From Phycicoccus avicenniae_A (GTDB lineage: Bacteria > Actinomycetota > Actinomycetes > Actinomycetales > Dermatophilaceae): 64,000 nt of DNA. The notes beneath the pieces are model-generated. The model was not told the DNA's origin. It did not search any database and worked only from the letters and a program-made list of their open reading frames with translations. The stretch spans positions 50,544-114,543 of the forward strand of contig NZ_JBNVZV010000014.1 of the NCBI RefSeq assembly GCF_050496545.1. Reading direction: 5' to 3'. The translations under genes and the position numbers were made by a program. Within the stretch, counting starts at the first letter, position 1. Each line of letters opens with the position of its first letter. Positions 1 through 7,342 of this stretch are shown here, piece after piece.

Positions 1-287
1 TTCCGGCCCCCGGCTCTGCCGGGGAGGCCCCCGTCGAGGAGACCACGGAGGAGACGGCCGCGGTCGAGCTCCCCGAGGGTGCCGTCGCCGCGACCGAGGA
101 CGGCTCGGCTCCCGAGGGCTACACCGTCAAGGGCAACGCCGACTCCGGCAAGTACCACGTCGAGGGTTCGCAGTGGTACGACCAGACGGTCGCCGAGTTC
201 TGGTTCGAGAGCGCCGAGGCCGCCGAGGCCGCCGGCTTCGAGCCGGCCGGTGGCGCCGAGAAGCAGCAGGTCGAGGACGAGGACTGA
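1..287 (+). CDS. rplQ: 50S ribosomal protein L17, C-terminal part (partial)
   Basis: Only the 3' end is in the window; the reading frame begins before base 1 (first full codon at base 3) and stops with TGA at 285-287. What is visible is an acidic Ala/Glu-rich linker followed by a compact motif reading EGYTVKGNADSGKYH, then WYDQTVAEFWF and AAEAAGFEPAGG. From memory, this resembles the small sunset-type tail found at the end of L17 in some actinobacteria. Assignment to L17 rests on that tail and on truA lying downstream, the usual actinobacterial order. The L17 core itself is not visible, so a different protein carrying the same tail is possible. Confidence 0.72.
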   Translation, partial: PAPGSAGEAPVEETTEETAAVELPEGAVAATEDGSAPEGYTVKGNADSGKYHVEGSQWYDQTVAEFWFESAEAAEAAGFEPAGGAEKQQVEDED

Positions 288-310
288 ACCTCTTCTCGCC
301 CGGCATGTGA

Positions 311-343
311 ACGGCCCCTTTCCCGCGACAGGAGAGGGGCCGT
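311..343 (+). terminator. terminator-like hairpin after rplQ
   Basis: ACGGCCCCT at 311-319 pairs perfectly with AGGGGCCGT at 335-343 around a 15-base loop, 23 bases after the rplQ stop. There is no long T tract, as is common in high-GC actinobacteria. It would end the ribosomal-protein operon before the convergent accessory genes. Confidence 0.6.
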
Positions 344-438
344 CCACGTGCTACCGGGGCCATGGCAGAGCCATGAAGGCCGCGCCCCGCCGGTGCTGAT
401 GGCGGTGCGACTCCCCGGTACCGGGCCATGGCGGCCGA

Positions 439-1575
439 TCAACTGGCCATATTGATCAGGCGGCTCGCGTCATCGTGCAGTCGCAACGCGCCGCCCTCGG
501 TGAAGCTCGCATCTGTGACTAGCTCGTCGACGTCCTCGACCCAGTCCTGCCAGCGCCTGGTCGCGTCCGGGTCTGGAAGCCGTGCTGCGTCCAGGGCCAG
601 CTGCATCGCCGCGCGCCTGATGAGTAGACCGTCGTAGTCCTGCCGGGGTGGTTCGCCGGCGCGCTTGATGACGTCGTACAAGGTCGTGAGCCCCGACTTC
701 AGATCGGCGACCATGTCACCGCCCGGAGGATTGCTCCGATGCGTCAGCGCGGCGCAGACGCCGGCGGCGATCAGGGTGGACACTCCTGCCGTGGCGCCCT
801 CACCAACGCCCTCCATGAGACCGGTGCCCACCATGTCGCTGACGACTGCGACCAAGAGCAGACGCGTGGGAGTCACCCGGTCGTGCGCAGCTGCCACCAT
901 CCGGCGAAGCCTCGACTTCACGTCGCGTCTTCCTCCGGCCTCGTGGCTTCGGGCTACCCGGTCGGCCTCGTCGGTCAGGTCCTCGAGGCGCGCGACGAGC
1001 TGACGCAGCTGGCACTCGGTGTCTGCTGCGAGAACCGCAGCGTGGTCAGGGGTCACGCCATGGGCCAAGAGGGAGATCAGGGGCTTCTGGATCCGGTCGA
1101 CCCATTCGTACGCCGGCGGCGGCCCTTGGTAGCCCAGAACGTCAAGCACTACCTCGACGTTCTGCCGTGCCGCCTCGACGAGCAGCACTTGGCCACGGAG
1201 CCCGACCTCTTGCCTGTTCACCTCCCCGCGGGCGAGGTGCCTCCAGATCTCTTGATCGTCGAGGAGACCTCGATAGGTCGCGGCCAGGCCTCGGCCGGCA
1301 TCGATCAGCTGGTCCAGCAGTTCCTCACGCCGCACGTCTCGGCGCGAGCTGGTGAAGAACGATGCCTTGGTGAACAGGTTGTTCTCGAACTCCGCGTCCT
1401 CCGCGAGCGCCGTGCTGGCAACCTGCCCGCTACGCTTCAGCGCAGCGTCCATCGACCCGAGTCGCTCAGTCAGCGTCGTCTGGCGCTGAGGGGTCGCGCA
1501 CTGGCCCGTCTGCGTGACCTGCCTCGGTTTCGGCACGCTGCTGCGTTTCGGCTGCGACGCGTACTGACCTGCCAT
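439..1575 (-). CDS. uncharacterised protein with membrane-like segment, partner of the hydrolase upstream
   Basis: A 378-residue protein of no family I recognise. It is mostly polar and probably helical. One hydrophobic stretch near residues 245-285 (TRLLLVAVVSDMVGTGLMEG, then GVSTLIAAGVCAALTH) could span or dip into the membrane. The ATG at 1575 was chosen because it overlaps the stop of the upstream hydrolase gene by one base (TGATG), implying translational coupling; the frame stays open far upstream, but that extension lies inside the hydrolase gene. The pair sits between rplQ and truA, so it looks like an accessory insertion. A role with the hydrolase in the same membrane or pathway is inferred only from coupling. 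Confidence 0.62.
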   Translation of the reverse strand: MAGQYASQPKRSSVPKPRQVTQTGQCATPQRQTTLTERLGSMDAALKRSGQVASTALAEDAEFENNLFTKASFFTSSRRDVRREELLDQLIDAGRGLAATYRGLLDDQEIWRHLARGEVNRQEVGLRGQVLLVEAARQNVEVVLDVLGYQGPPPAYEWVDRIQKPLISLLAHGVTPDHAAVLAADTECQLRQLVARLEDLTDEADRVARSHEAGGRRDVKSRLRRMVAAAHDRVTPTRLLLVAVVSDMVGTGLMEGVGEGATAGVSTLIAAGVCAALTHRSNPPGGDMVADLKSGLTTLYDVIKRAGEPPRQDYDGLLIRRAAMQLALDAARLPDPDATRRWQDWVEDVDELVTDASFTEGGALRLHDDASRLINMAS

Positions 1576-3065
1576 CACTTCGCCCCGATGGCCGTCGCCT
1601 GCTCCGACGCCGGCCGATCGCCGGAGCTCGGCCGTGTGCGGCCTTCGTTCGTCCCGGAACCAGCCACCGCGCCGGGCGCGGGTCTGGTCTTCTTCCGTCG
1701 GGGCAGTCCCATCGCGTCGCGGAGTGCCTCGGTGACCGAGTCGGGACTGACGTCGTCGGGGAAACTGAAGTAGAGGGAATGCGCCCAAGCGGGCATCAGT
1801 CGCTGCGGGGTATTGCCGGTGACCTCGACGTCCCTGATCCCGGCGCCGAACAACGGCGCCAGTGCGCCCCCGAACCAGTCGCCGAGGAAGCCCCCCCGGG
1901 TCGGGAAGAATACATTGGTCCAGCGGACAACCGCGAAGGGGGCGCCTTCGTGAAGGACTTGGCGGTTGCCGTCCTTCTTGCGCCAGGAGTACCGGGTTCG
2001 GCCCCGGGTGGGGCCGTTCCCTTCCTCCTCGATCAGCGGTGGACAGGTCGGCAGCTCGTGCCGTTCCTTGCGCCGCTCGAATCCGAGAGCGCCCTTCCCC
2101 GGGAGGAGGCGGTCGGCGAAGTACATGGGAGTGCCAACACTGACGAAGTCGGTGATGAGCCATGGGTTCCCGGTAGCGCGCAGCCCCTCGAACAGGAGCG
2201 CTTGGGCGTCCTGATAGTTCGTCGCATCACTCTCCCCGCGCTCCACCGCATGGGCCATCTGCTCCAGGTCGTCGAGCCCCGCCAGGTCGGTGGCCCCGGC
2301 ACTGGCCGTCTCGGCGTTGGTCAGGCCCCACAGGTACGCGATGGCATCGTAGGCGATGTAGGCACCGAGACTGTGCGCGACGATGACGATGCGGTCATAG
2401 TGCTGGTCCCCGCGCGCGCTGCGTGCGTGCAGAGCCTGCAGCATCTCGACGAGCCCTTTCCGGATGTCCCTCCTCACGCCGTACGAGCGTGGACTGGTAT
2501 CGAGATAACGCACCACGTCGACGAAGCTCGCGGTCAGCCAGAGCGGCAGGAGCCGTGACACCACGTAACTGAGCGCCGCGGAGGCCAATGCACCGGAGAC
2601 CAGGCTCGCCACGAGGCTTGTCGCCAGGTCGTCGCCCGGTCGCCAGACGCCACTGAGCGGCCCCCACCCGACGGCCCAACCGAGACCCACGATCACGAGC
2701 CAGGCAGCCAACCAGACGCCTCGCAGGCCGGCTGGGACCCGGGTCGGGCGACACAGCACCATCCGGCGGAAGGTGGGCCACAGGTCATCAAGCCGATTGC
2801 CCTGCATCTTGTCGGCCCAGTGGTACTCGAAGAACTCGGTCTGCGGGCGGACTCTCTCCGTGCCATCGCCGTCTGCTTCGAGGTCGACGTACGGTGCCAG
2901 GAATCGCCGCGACTCGAACGACCCCGTGACGGACTCCGGCCGCGAGTAGAACTGTCGCTTGCCCGCGACGTCCGGCTCCAGAGCCGAGTCGACGAACCGG
3001 GTCAAGGTGTCCAGCGGTCGTTGCCCACCCATTCCGTGGATCACCACGACAGCCTGTCGCCCCAT
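1575..3065 (-). CDS. alpha/beta-hydrolase (lipase-like) with internal transmembrane segments
   Basis: A 496-residue protein. The N-terminus has an oxyanion-type VVVIHGMGGQRP motif at residues 6-17, and a nucleophile elbow VAHSLGAYIAYD near residue 230 supplies the likely catalytic Ser. Between them lie two hydrophobic blocks, WLAAWLVIVGLGWAVGW near 118-135 and SLVASLVSGALASAALSYVV near 148-170, so the enzyme is probably membrane-anchored. The C-terminal 45 residues are polar and low in complexity. The substrate is unknown; lipase, esterase or phospholipase are all possible. It is the first gene of a two-gene unit and overlaps its partner by one base. It has no signal peptide. Confidence 0.68.
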   Translation of the reverse strand: MGRQAVVVIHGMGGQRPLDTLTRFVDSALEPDVAGKRQFYSRPESVTGSFESRRFLAPYVDLEADGDGTERVRPQTEFFEYHWADKMQGNRLDDLWPTFRRMVLCRPTRVPAGLRGVWLAAWLVIVGLGWAVGWGPLSGVWRPGDDLATSLVASLVSGALASAALSYVVSRLLPLWLTASFVDVVRYLDTSPRSYGVRRDIRKGLVEMLQALHARSARGDQHYDRIVIVAHSLGAYIAYDAIAYLWGLTNAETASAGATDLAGLDDLEQMAHAVERGESDATNYQDAQALLFEGLRATGNPWLITDFVSVGTPMYFADRLLPGKGALGFERRKERHELPTCPPLIEEEGNGPTRGRTRYSWRKKDGNRQVLHEGAPFAVVRWTNVFFPTRGGFLGDWFGGALAPLFGAGIRDVEVTGNTPQRLMPAWAHSLYFSFPDDVSPDSVTEALRDAMGLPRRKKTRPAPGAVAGSGTNEGRTRPSSGDRPASEQATAIGAK

Positions 3066-3357
3066 GAGCGCACCCCTTACGACGTGACACGCAGTATTCC
3101 CCCCACCCGGTACGGCGTCCAGATGCAGTGCGGTACGACGTCGGTGTCGCGTGAGGTATGGGCCGGCAGGACCCCGGCGGCACGACGGGGAGCGCCGATG
3201 AACCGCCGTGCCCGACCACCGCGCGCCGGTCGGGCCACGGGTCTCCTCCGATGGCGGAGAGCGGACCGCTGTCCTCGAGGTTCCGGCTGGCCCGCCTGGC
3301 CGTCTCCCGCGCTGGAGGCGGCCCTCGTGGCGTCCGGTCGCTGGCTAGGCTGCCCGG
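3066..3357. other. 292-bp intergenic region between the divergent hydrolase and truA genes
   Basis: This region must hold the promoters for the leftward accessory operon and for truA. I see no clear -35/-10 pair, no strong palindrome and no small coding frame that I would defend. Confidence 0.4.
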
Positions 3358-4200
3358 GTGACCGTGCGCCTCCGCCTCGACCTCGGGTACGACGGCACGG
3401 ACTTCGCCGGCTGGGCCGCGCAGCCGGTGCTACGGACCGTCGAGGGCGTGCTGTCCGAGGCCCTGACCACGGTGCTGCGGGCTACGGAACCGGTGCGGCT
3501 CACCGTCGCCGGACGCACGGACGCCGGGGTGCACGCCCGCGGCCAGGTGGTGCACGCCGACGTCGACGAGGATGCCTTCGCGCGGCTGCCCGGGCGCTCG
3601 GACCGGCCGCCCGAGGTCGCGGCCGTGGCCCGGCTCGCCGGGGTGCTGCCCGCCGACGTCGTGGTGCGCCGTGTCGCGGTCGCGCCGGACGGCTTCGACG
3701 CCCGGTTCTCGGCCCTGCGCCGCCGCTACCTGTACCGCGTGTGCGACGACTCCGCTGCGGTCGACCCGCTCCGCCGCCGGGACACCGTCGTCGTCCGGGA
3801 CCACCTCGACGTCGCGGCGATGGACGAGGCGGCCGGCCGGCTGGTGGGGCTGCGTGATTTCGCCGCCTTCTGCAAGCGGCGCGAGGGGGCGACGACCGTG
3901 CGGACGCTGCTCGAGTACTCGTGGCGTCGGGGTGGGGGCGGCGTGCTCGAGGGCACGGTGGTCGCGGATGCGTTCTGCCACAGCATGGTCCGGGCGCTTG
4001 TCGGGGCCGTCGTGCCCGTGGGGGAGGGGCGGGAGGCATCCGGCTGGCCCGAGGAGGTCCTGCGGGCCGGCGCCCGCGACCCCCGGGTGAAGGTGATGCC
4101 CGCGCACGGCCTCTCGCTCGAGGAGGTCGTCTACCCCGGTGACGAGGCGTTGGCCGCTCGCGCCGAGGAGGCCCGCGCCACCCGCACCCTCCCCGGCTGA
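3358..4200 (+). CDS. truA: tRNA pseudouridine(38-40) synthase TruA
   Basis: Converts uridines 38-40 in the tRNA anticodon arm to pseudouridine. The 280-residue product begins with RLRLDLGYDGTDFAGWAAQP, the canonical TruA opening. It contains the catalytic motif GRTDAGVHARGQVVH near residues 51-65, with the Asp nucleophile, and later FCHSMVRALVGAVV, typical of the C-terminal half. Length fits the family. The GTG at 3358 gives the expected N-terminus. In many actinobacteria truA directly follows rplQ; here two unrelated genes on the other strand separate them. Confidence 0.96.
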   Translation: MTVRLRLDLGYDGTDFAGWAAQPVLRTVEGVLSEALTTVLRATEPVRLTVAGRTDAGVHARGQVVHADVDEDAFARLPGRSDRPPEVAAVARLAGVLPADVVVRRVAVAPDGFDARFSALRRRYLYRVCDDSAAVDPLRRRDTVVVRDHLDVAAMDEAAGRLVGLRDFAAFCKRREGATTVRTLLEYSWRRGGGGVLEGTVVADAFCHSMVRALVGAVVPVGEGREASGWPEEVLRAGARDPRVKVMPAHGLSLEEVVYPGDEALAARAEEARATRTLPG

Positions 4201-4225
4201 GGTCCGCAGCGCCTACCGTGGGCCG

Positions 4226-4624
4226 ATGGCCCATCCCGCCCGCTTCGACGACGACGACCCGCTGCTCGTGCGCGTGCGCGACATCGCGCTGGGCCTCCCG
4301 GGCGCCGACGAGAAGGTCAGCCACGGCCGGCCGACCTTCTTCACGAAGAAGGTCTTCGCCATCTTCGGCGGCGTCGTCAAGGGTGACCACGGCTCCGACG
4401 CGCTGCGGCAGGCGCTTGTGTTCCTGCCCGAGGCCGACGAGCGGCCGGCCCTGCTCGAGGACCCCCGGGTGAGCGTGCCCGGGTACGAGGGGACGTACGG
4501 CTGGCTCGCCCTCGACCTGCGCGGTGACGTCGACTGGGGCGAGGTCGCCGAGCTCGTCGAGTCCTCCTACCGGGCCACCGCTCCCGCGCGCCTCATCACC
4601 GAGCTCGACGCCCGGACCGCTTGA
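4226..4624 (+). CDS. MmcQ/YjbR family protein
   Basis: A 132-residue cytosolic protein. It has the features of the MmcQ/YjbR fold: an N-terminal helix ending ALGLPGADEKVSHGRPTFFT, then a strand with FAIFGGV, a polar loop, ERPALLEDPRVSVPGYEGTYGWLALDL, and a C-terminal helix with AELVESSYRATAP. Members are often annotated as DNA-binding, but no precise function is established. It lies 25 bases after truA on the same strand and may be cotranscribed. Confidence 0.78.
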   Translation: MAHPARFDDDDPLLVRVRDIALGLPGADEKVSHGRPTFFTKKVFAIFGGVVKGDHGSDALRQALVFLPEADERPALLEDPRVSVPGYEGTYGWLALDLRGDVDWGEVAELVESSYRATAPARLITELDARTA

Positions 4625-4839
4625 CACCGGCATCGGTCGGCGTCGCGCTCGGTTCTGGTTCGGGGCGTGGGTTCTGGTCCGATGCGCCGGATGGCGGCGA
4701 GAAGTCACCGCCGCCCGGGAGATCGGACCCGAGCGGGACCGACGCGAGGTCGGGGCGTCCCGACTCCGTGCGATCTGCGCTGCTCCCCGCCTGACCGCAC
4801 GCGCAGCCGCGCACCTGACCCGGAGCCGGCCCCGACCCG

Positions 4840-4908
4840 ACTTATTGCGCATCTCCCACCTCGACCGGGCCTCTGGGGCCCCGGAGAGGTGGGGGATGCG
4901 CAATAAGT
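4840..4908 (+). repeat. long inverted repeat upstream of the ABC-F gene
   Basis: Arms of 23 bases at 4840-4862 and 4886-4908 are complementary at 22 positions. The left arm contains ACTTATTGCGCATC and the right arm GATGCGCAATAAGT. The 23-base loop itself contains a small GGGCC/GGCCC hairpin. The repeat ends about 40 bases before the chosen ABC-F start. It could be a leader hairpin controlling the ABC-F gene, a regulator-binding site or a dispersed element. The 4625-4948 interval contains nothing else I can support. Confidence 0.75.
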
Positions 4909-4948
4909 GGGTGAACGGGAGGCGGGGGATCCGGGAGGATGGTTGCTC

Positions 4949-6643
4949 GTGGGACACCTCGACATCGGCGCCGTCGGCTTCTCGCTTCCCGACGGCCGGC
5001 CCCTGCTGCGCGAGGTGACGTTCCGCGTCGGCGACGGCGCGAAGACCGCCCTCATCGGGCCGAACGGCACCGGCAAGACCACGCTGCTGCGCATCCTGGC
5101 GGGTGACCTCACCGGGTTCGACGGCGCCGTGACCCGCAGCGGCGGGCTCGGGGTGATGCGTCAGTTCATCGGCAAGGTGCGCGACGACACGACCGTGCGC
5201 GACCTGCTCGTCTCGGTCGCCCCCGAGCCGGTGCGCCTCGCCGCCGAGGCGGTCGACCGCACCGAGCTGGCGATGATGGAGCGCGAGTCCGAGCAGGACC
5301 AGCTCGACTACGCGCAGGCGCTCGCCGACTGGGGCGACGTCGGTGGGTACGAGTGGGAGACGCTCTGGGACGTCTGCACCGTCGCCGCGCTCGGCATCCC
5401 CTTCGAGCAGGCCCAGTGGCGCAAGGTCTCCACCCTCTCCGGCGGCGAGCAGAAGCGGCTCGTCCTCGAGGCGCTGCTCCGCGGCCCGGACGAGGTGCTG
5501 CTGCTCGACGAGCCCGACAACTACCTCGACGTGCCGGCCAAGCGCTGGCTCGAGGAGCGGCTGGTCGAGTCGTCGAAGACCGTGCTCTTCGTGAGCCACG
5601 ACCGCGAGCTGCTCGACCGGGTGGCCACCCGCATCGCCACCCTCGAGCCGGGGCACGGGGGCAACACGGTGTGGGTGCATCCCGGCCGCTTCTCGACGTA
5701 CGAGCAGGCGCGCATCGACCGCAACGACCGCCTCGACGAGCTGCGCCGCCGCTGGGACGAGGAGCACGTCAAGCTCAAGGAGCTCGTCCTGATGTACCGC
5801 CAGAAGGCGACGTACAACGACGGGCTCGCCTCCCGGCTGCGCGCCGCCGAGACCCGCCTGCGCAAGTTCGTGGAGGCCGGCCCGCCCGAGGCGGTCCCGT
5901 TGCGGCAGAAGGTGACCATGCGGCTCACCGGTGGCCGCACGGCGAAGCGCGCCGTCGTGGCGACGGCGCTCGAGCTGCGCGTCGACGGGCAGCGCCTCGT
6001 CGAGCCGTTCGACGCCGAGATCTGGTTCGGCGAGCGGGTGGGCGTGCTCGGCAGCAACGGCTCGGGCAAGTCGCACTTCCTCCGGCTGCTGGCGGCCGGG
6101 GGCAGCGACCCCGACCGCGAGCACCAGCCCGTCGGGGACATCCGGCCGCAGCCGGTCGAGCACGCGGGCCGGGTCGTGCTCGGCTCGCGGGTGCGTCCGG
6201 GCTGGTTCGCGCAGACCCACGACCACGCGGCCCTGCACGGGCGCACGCTGCTGGAGATCCTCCACCGCGGCGACGAGCACCGGGCGGGGATGCCCCGCGA
6301 CCTCGCCGCTCGCGCGCTGGACCGCTACGGGCTCGCCGCGGCCGCCGAGCAGTCCTTCGACTCGCTCTCCGGCGGCCAGCAGGCGCGGCTGCAGATCCTC
6401 CTGCTCGAGCTGTCCGGGGCGACCCTGCTGCTCCTCGACGAGCCGACCGACAACCTCGACCTGCACTCGGCCGAGGCGCTCGAGGACGCCCTCGCCGCGT
6501 TCGAGGGCACGGTCGTCGCCGTCACGCACGACCGCTGGTTCGCCCGCGACCTCGACCGCTTCCTCGTCTTCCGCGCCGACGGTACGGTGGCGGCCACCGA
6601 CGAGCCGGTCTGGGACGAGGGCCGGGTCCGCCGGCCGAGATGA
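4949..6643 (+). CDS. ABC-F family ATP-binding cassette protein
   Basis: A soluble protein with two ABC ATPase domains and no membrane segments, typical of ABC-F factors that act on ribosomes (translation factors or antibiotic-protection proteins). Walker A motifs are GPNGTGKTT near residue 33 and GSNGSGKSH near residue 370. The signature motifs are LSGGEQKR and LSGGQQAR, and the Walker B regions LLLDEPDNYLDVP and LLLDEPTDNLDLH. A charged linker with RRRWDEEHVKLKELVLMYRQ joins the domains. The GTG at 4949 follows GGGAGG; an upstream in-frame GTG at 4907 lies inside the inverted repeat and was rejected. Whether it confers drug resistance cannot be read from the sequence. Confidence 0.88.
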   Translation: MGHLDIGAVGFSLPDGRPLLREVTFRVGDGAKTALIGPNGTGKTTLLRILAGDLTGFDGAVTRSGGLGVMRQFIGKVRDDTTVRDLLVSVAPEPVRLAAEAVDRTELAMMERESEQDQLDYAQALADWGDVGGYEWETLWDVCTVAALGIPFEQAQWRKVSTLSGGEQKRLVLEALLRGPDEVLLLDEPDNYLDVPAKRWLEERLVESSKTVLFVSHDRELLDRVATRIATLEPGHGGNTVWVHPGRFSTYEQARIDRNDRLDELRRRWDEEHVKLKELVLMYRQKATYNDGLASRLRAAETRLRKFVEAGPPEAVPLRQKVTMRLTGGRTAKRAVVATALELRVDGQRLVEPFDAEIWFGERVGVLGSNGSGKSHFLRLLAAGGSDPDREHQPVGDIRPQPVEHAGRVVLGSRVRPGWFAQTHDHAALHGRTLLEILHRGDEHRAGMPRDLAARALDRYGLAAAAEQSFDSLSGGQQARLQILLLELSGATLLLLDEPTDNLDLHSAEALEDALAAFEGTVVAVTHDRWFARDLDRFLVFRADGTVAATDEPVWDEGRVRRPR

Positions 6644-6654
6644 GGGAGCACGCG

Positions 6655-7227
6655 ATGGGTCCGCAGTCACCGGCCGAGCGCCACCGCGAGGTGGCCGCCG
6701 TCTTCACCGACCGGGTGCGCGGCACCCGCGACTGGGACGTCCCGGCGCCCGTCGAGGGCTGGACCGCCCGCTCGGTCGTGGAGCACCTCACCACCTGGTA
6801 CCCGGCCTTCCTGGCCGGCAGCGGCGTGGCCTTCCCGCCGCAGCCCAGCGCGGCCGAGGACCCGCTCGCCGCGTGGGAGGGGCACGTGGCCGCGGTGCAG
6901 GCGCTGCTCGACGACCCGGAGCGGGTCGAGCAGCCGCTGGACAACCCGCACATCGGCTCGATGAGCCTCGGCGCGGCGACCGACATGATCTACACGACCG
7001 ACGTCTTCCTGCACACCTGGGACCTCGCCCGAGCCACCGGGCAGGACGACCGGATGGACCCCGAGGTCTGCGCCGGCCTGGTCGAGGGGATGGCCGGCGT
7101 CGAGGAGTCGATGCGCTCCTCCGGCCAGTACGGACCGCGCGTCCCGGTGCCCGACGACGCCGACCCGCAGACCCGGCTGCTCGGGTTCATCGGACGCGAC
7201 CCGGCGTGGACGCCGCCGGCAGGGTAA
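6655..7227 (+). CDS. TIGR03086 family metal-binding protein (DinB/mycothiol-dependent enzyme fold)
   Basis: A 190-residue protein with AERHREVAAVFTDRVRG, WTARSVVEHLTTWYPAFL and YTTDVFLHTWDLARATGQDD. The spaced His residues (VEHL, FLHTWD) match the TIGR03086/maleylpyruvate-isomerase N-terminal fold, in which a four-helix bundle binds a divalent metal. The specific reaction is unknown. The ATG at 6655 follows GGGAG with good spacing. An alternative ATG at 6640 would overlap the ABC-F stop by four bases and add five residues. It is probably cotranscribed with the ABC-F gene. Confidence 0.72.
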   Translation: MGPQSPAERHREVAAVFTDRVRGTRDWDVPAPVEGWTARSVVEHLTTWYPAFLAGSGVAFPPQPSAAEDPLAAWEGHVAAVQALLDDPERVEQPLDNPHIGSMSLGAATDMIYTTDVFLHTWDLARATGQDDRMDPEVCAGLVEGMAGVEESMRSSGQYGPRVPVPDDADPQTRLLGFIGRDPAWTPPAG

Positions 7228-7260
7228 AGAGTTCTTCAAGCCTGTGCTCCGGATCTTCAT

Positions 7261-7273
7261 GTAAAGCGTTTAC
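7261..7273 (+). promoter_or_regulatory. LacI-type operator-like palindrome upstream of the amylase gene
   Basis: GTAAAGCGTTTAC has perfect 5-base inverted arms GTAAA/TTTAC around GCG. It lies 70 bases before the secreted amylase start, in a locally AT-richer stretch. LacI-family sugar regulators often bind sites of this kind, so maltodextrin-responsive control is a reasonable guess. No such regulator is encoded in the window. Confidence 0.5.
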
Positions 7274-7342
7274 GCACCTAGGTTGGGCGACTCGCACACC
7301 GAGCCGGACGGCCCCGCCGCCGACCCACCCCGAGGAGCACCG

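Noticed and set aside
1576..2163. N-terminal extension of the 378-residue partner protein in the same frame
   Set aside because: The extension lies wholly within the hydrolase gene in another frame and is Arg/Pro-rich; the ATG at 1575 overlaps the hydrolase stop as in a coupled pair.
4907..4948. Upstream GTG start for the ABC-F protein
   Set aside because: It lies inside the inverted repeat and adds a non-conserved stretch; the GTG at 4949 has a good GGGAGG site.
3500..6670. Minus-strand open frame of more than 1000 codons opposite truA and the ABC-F gene
   Set aside because: It runs antisense to genes with clear catalytic motifs, has a composition driven by GC skew at codon positions, and shows no domain.
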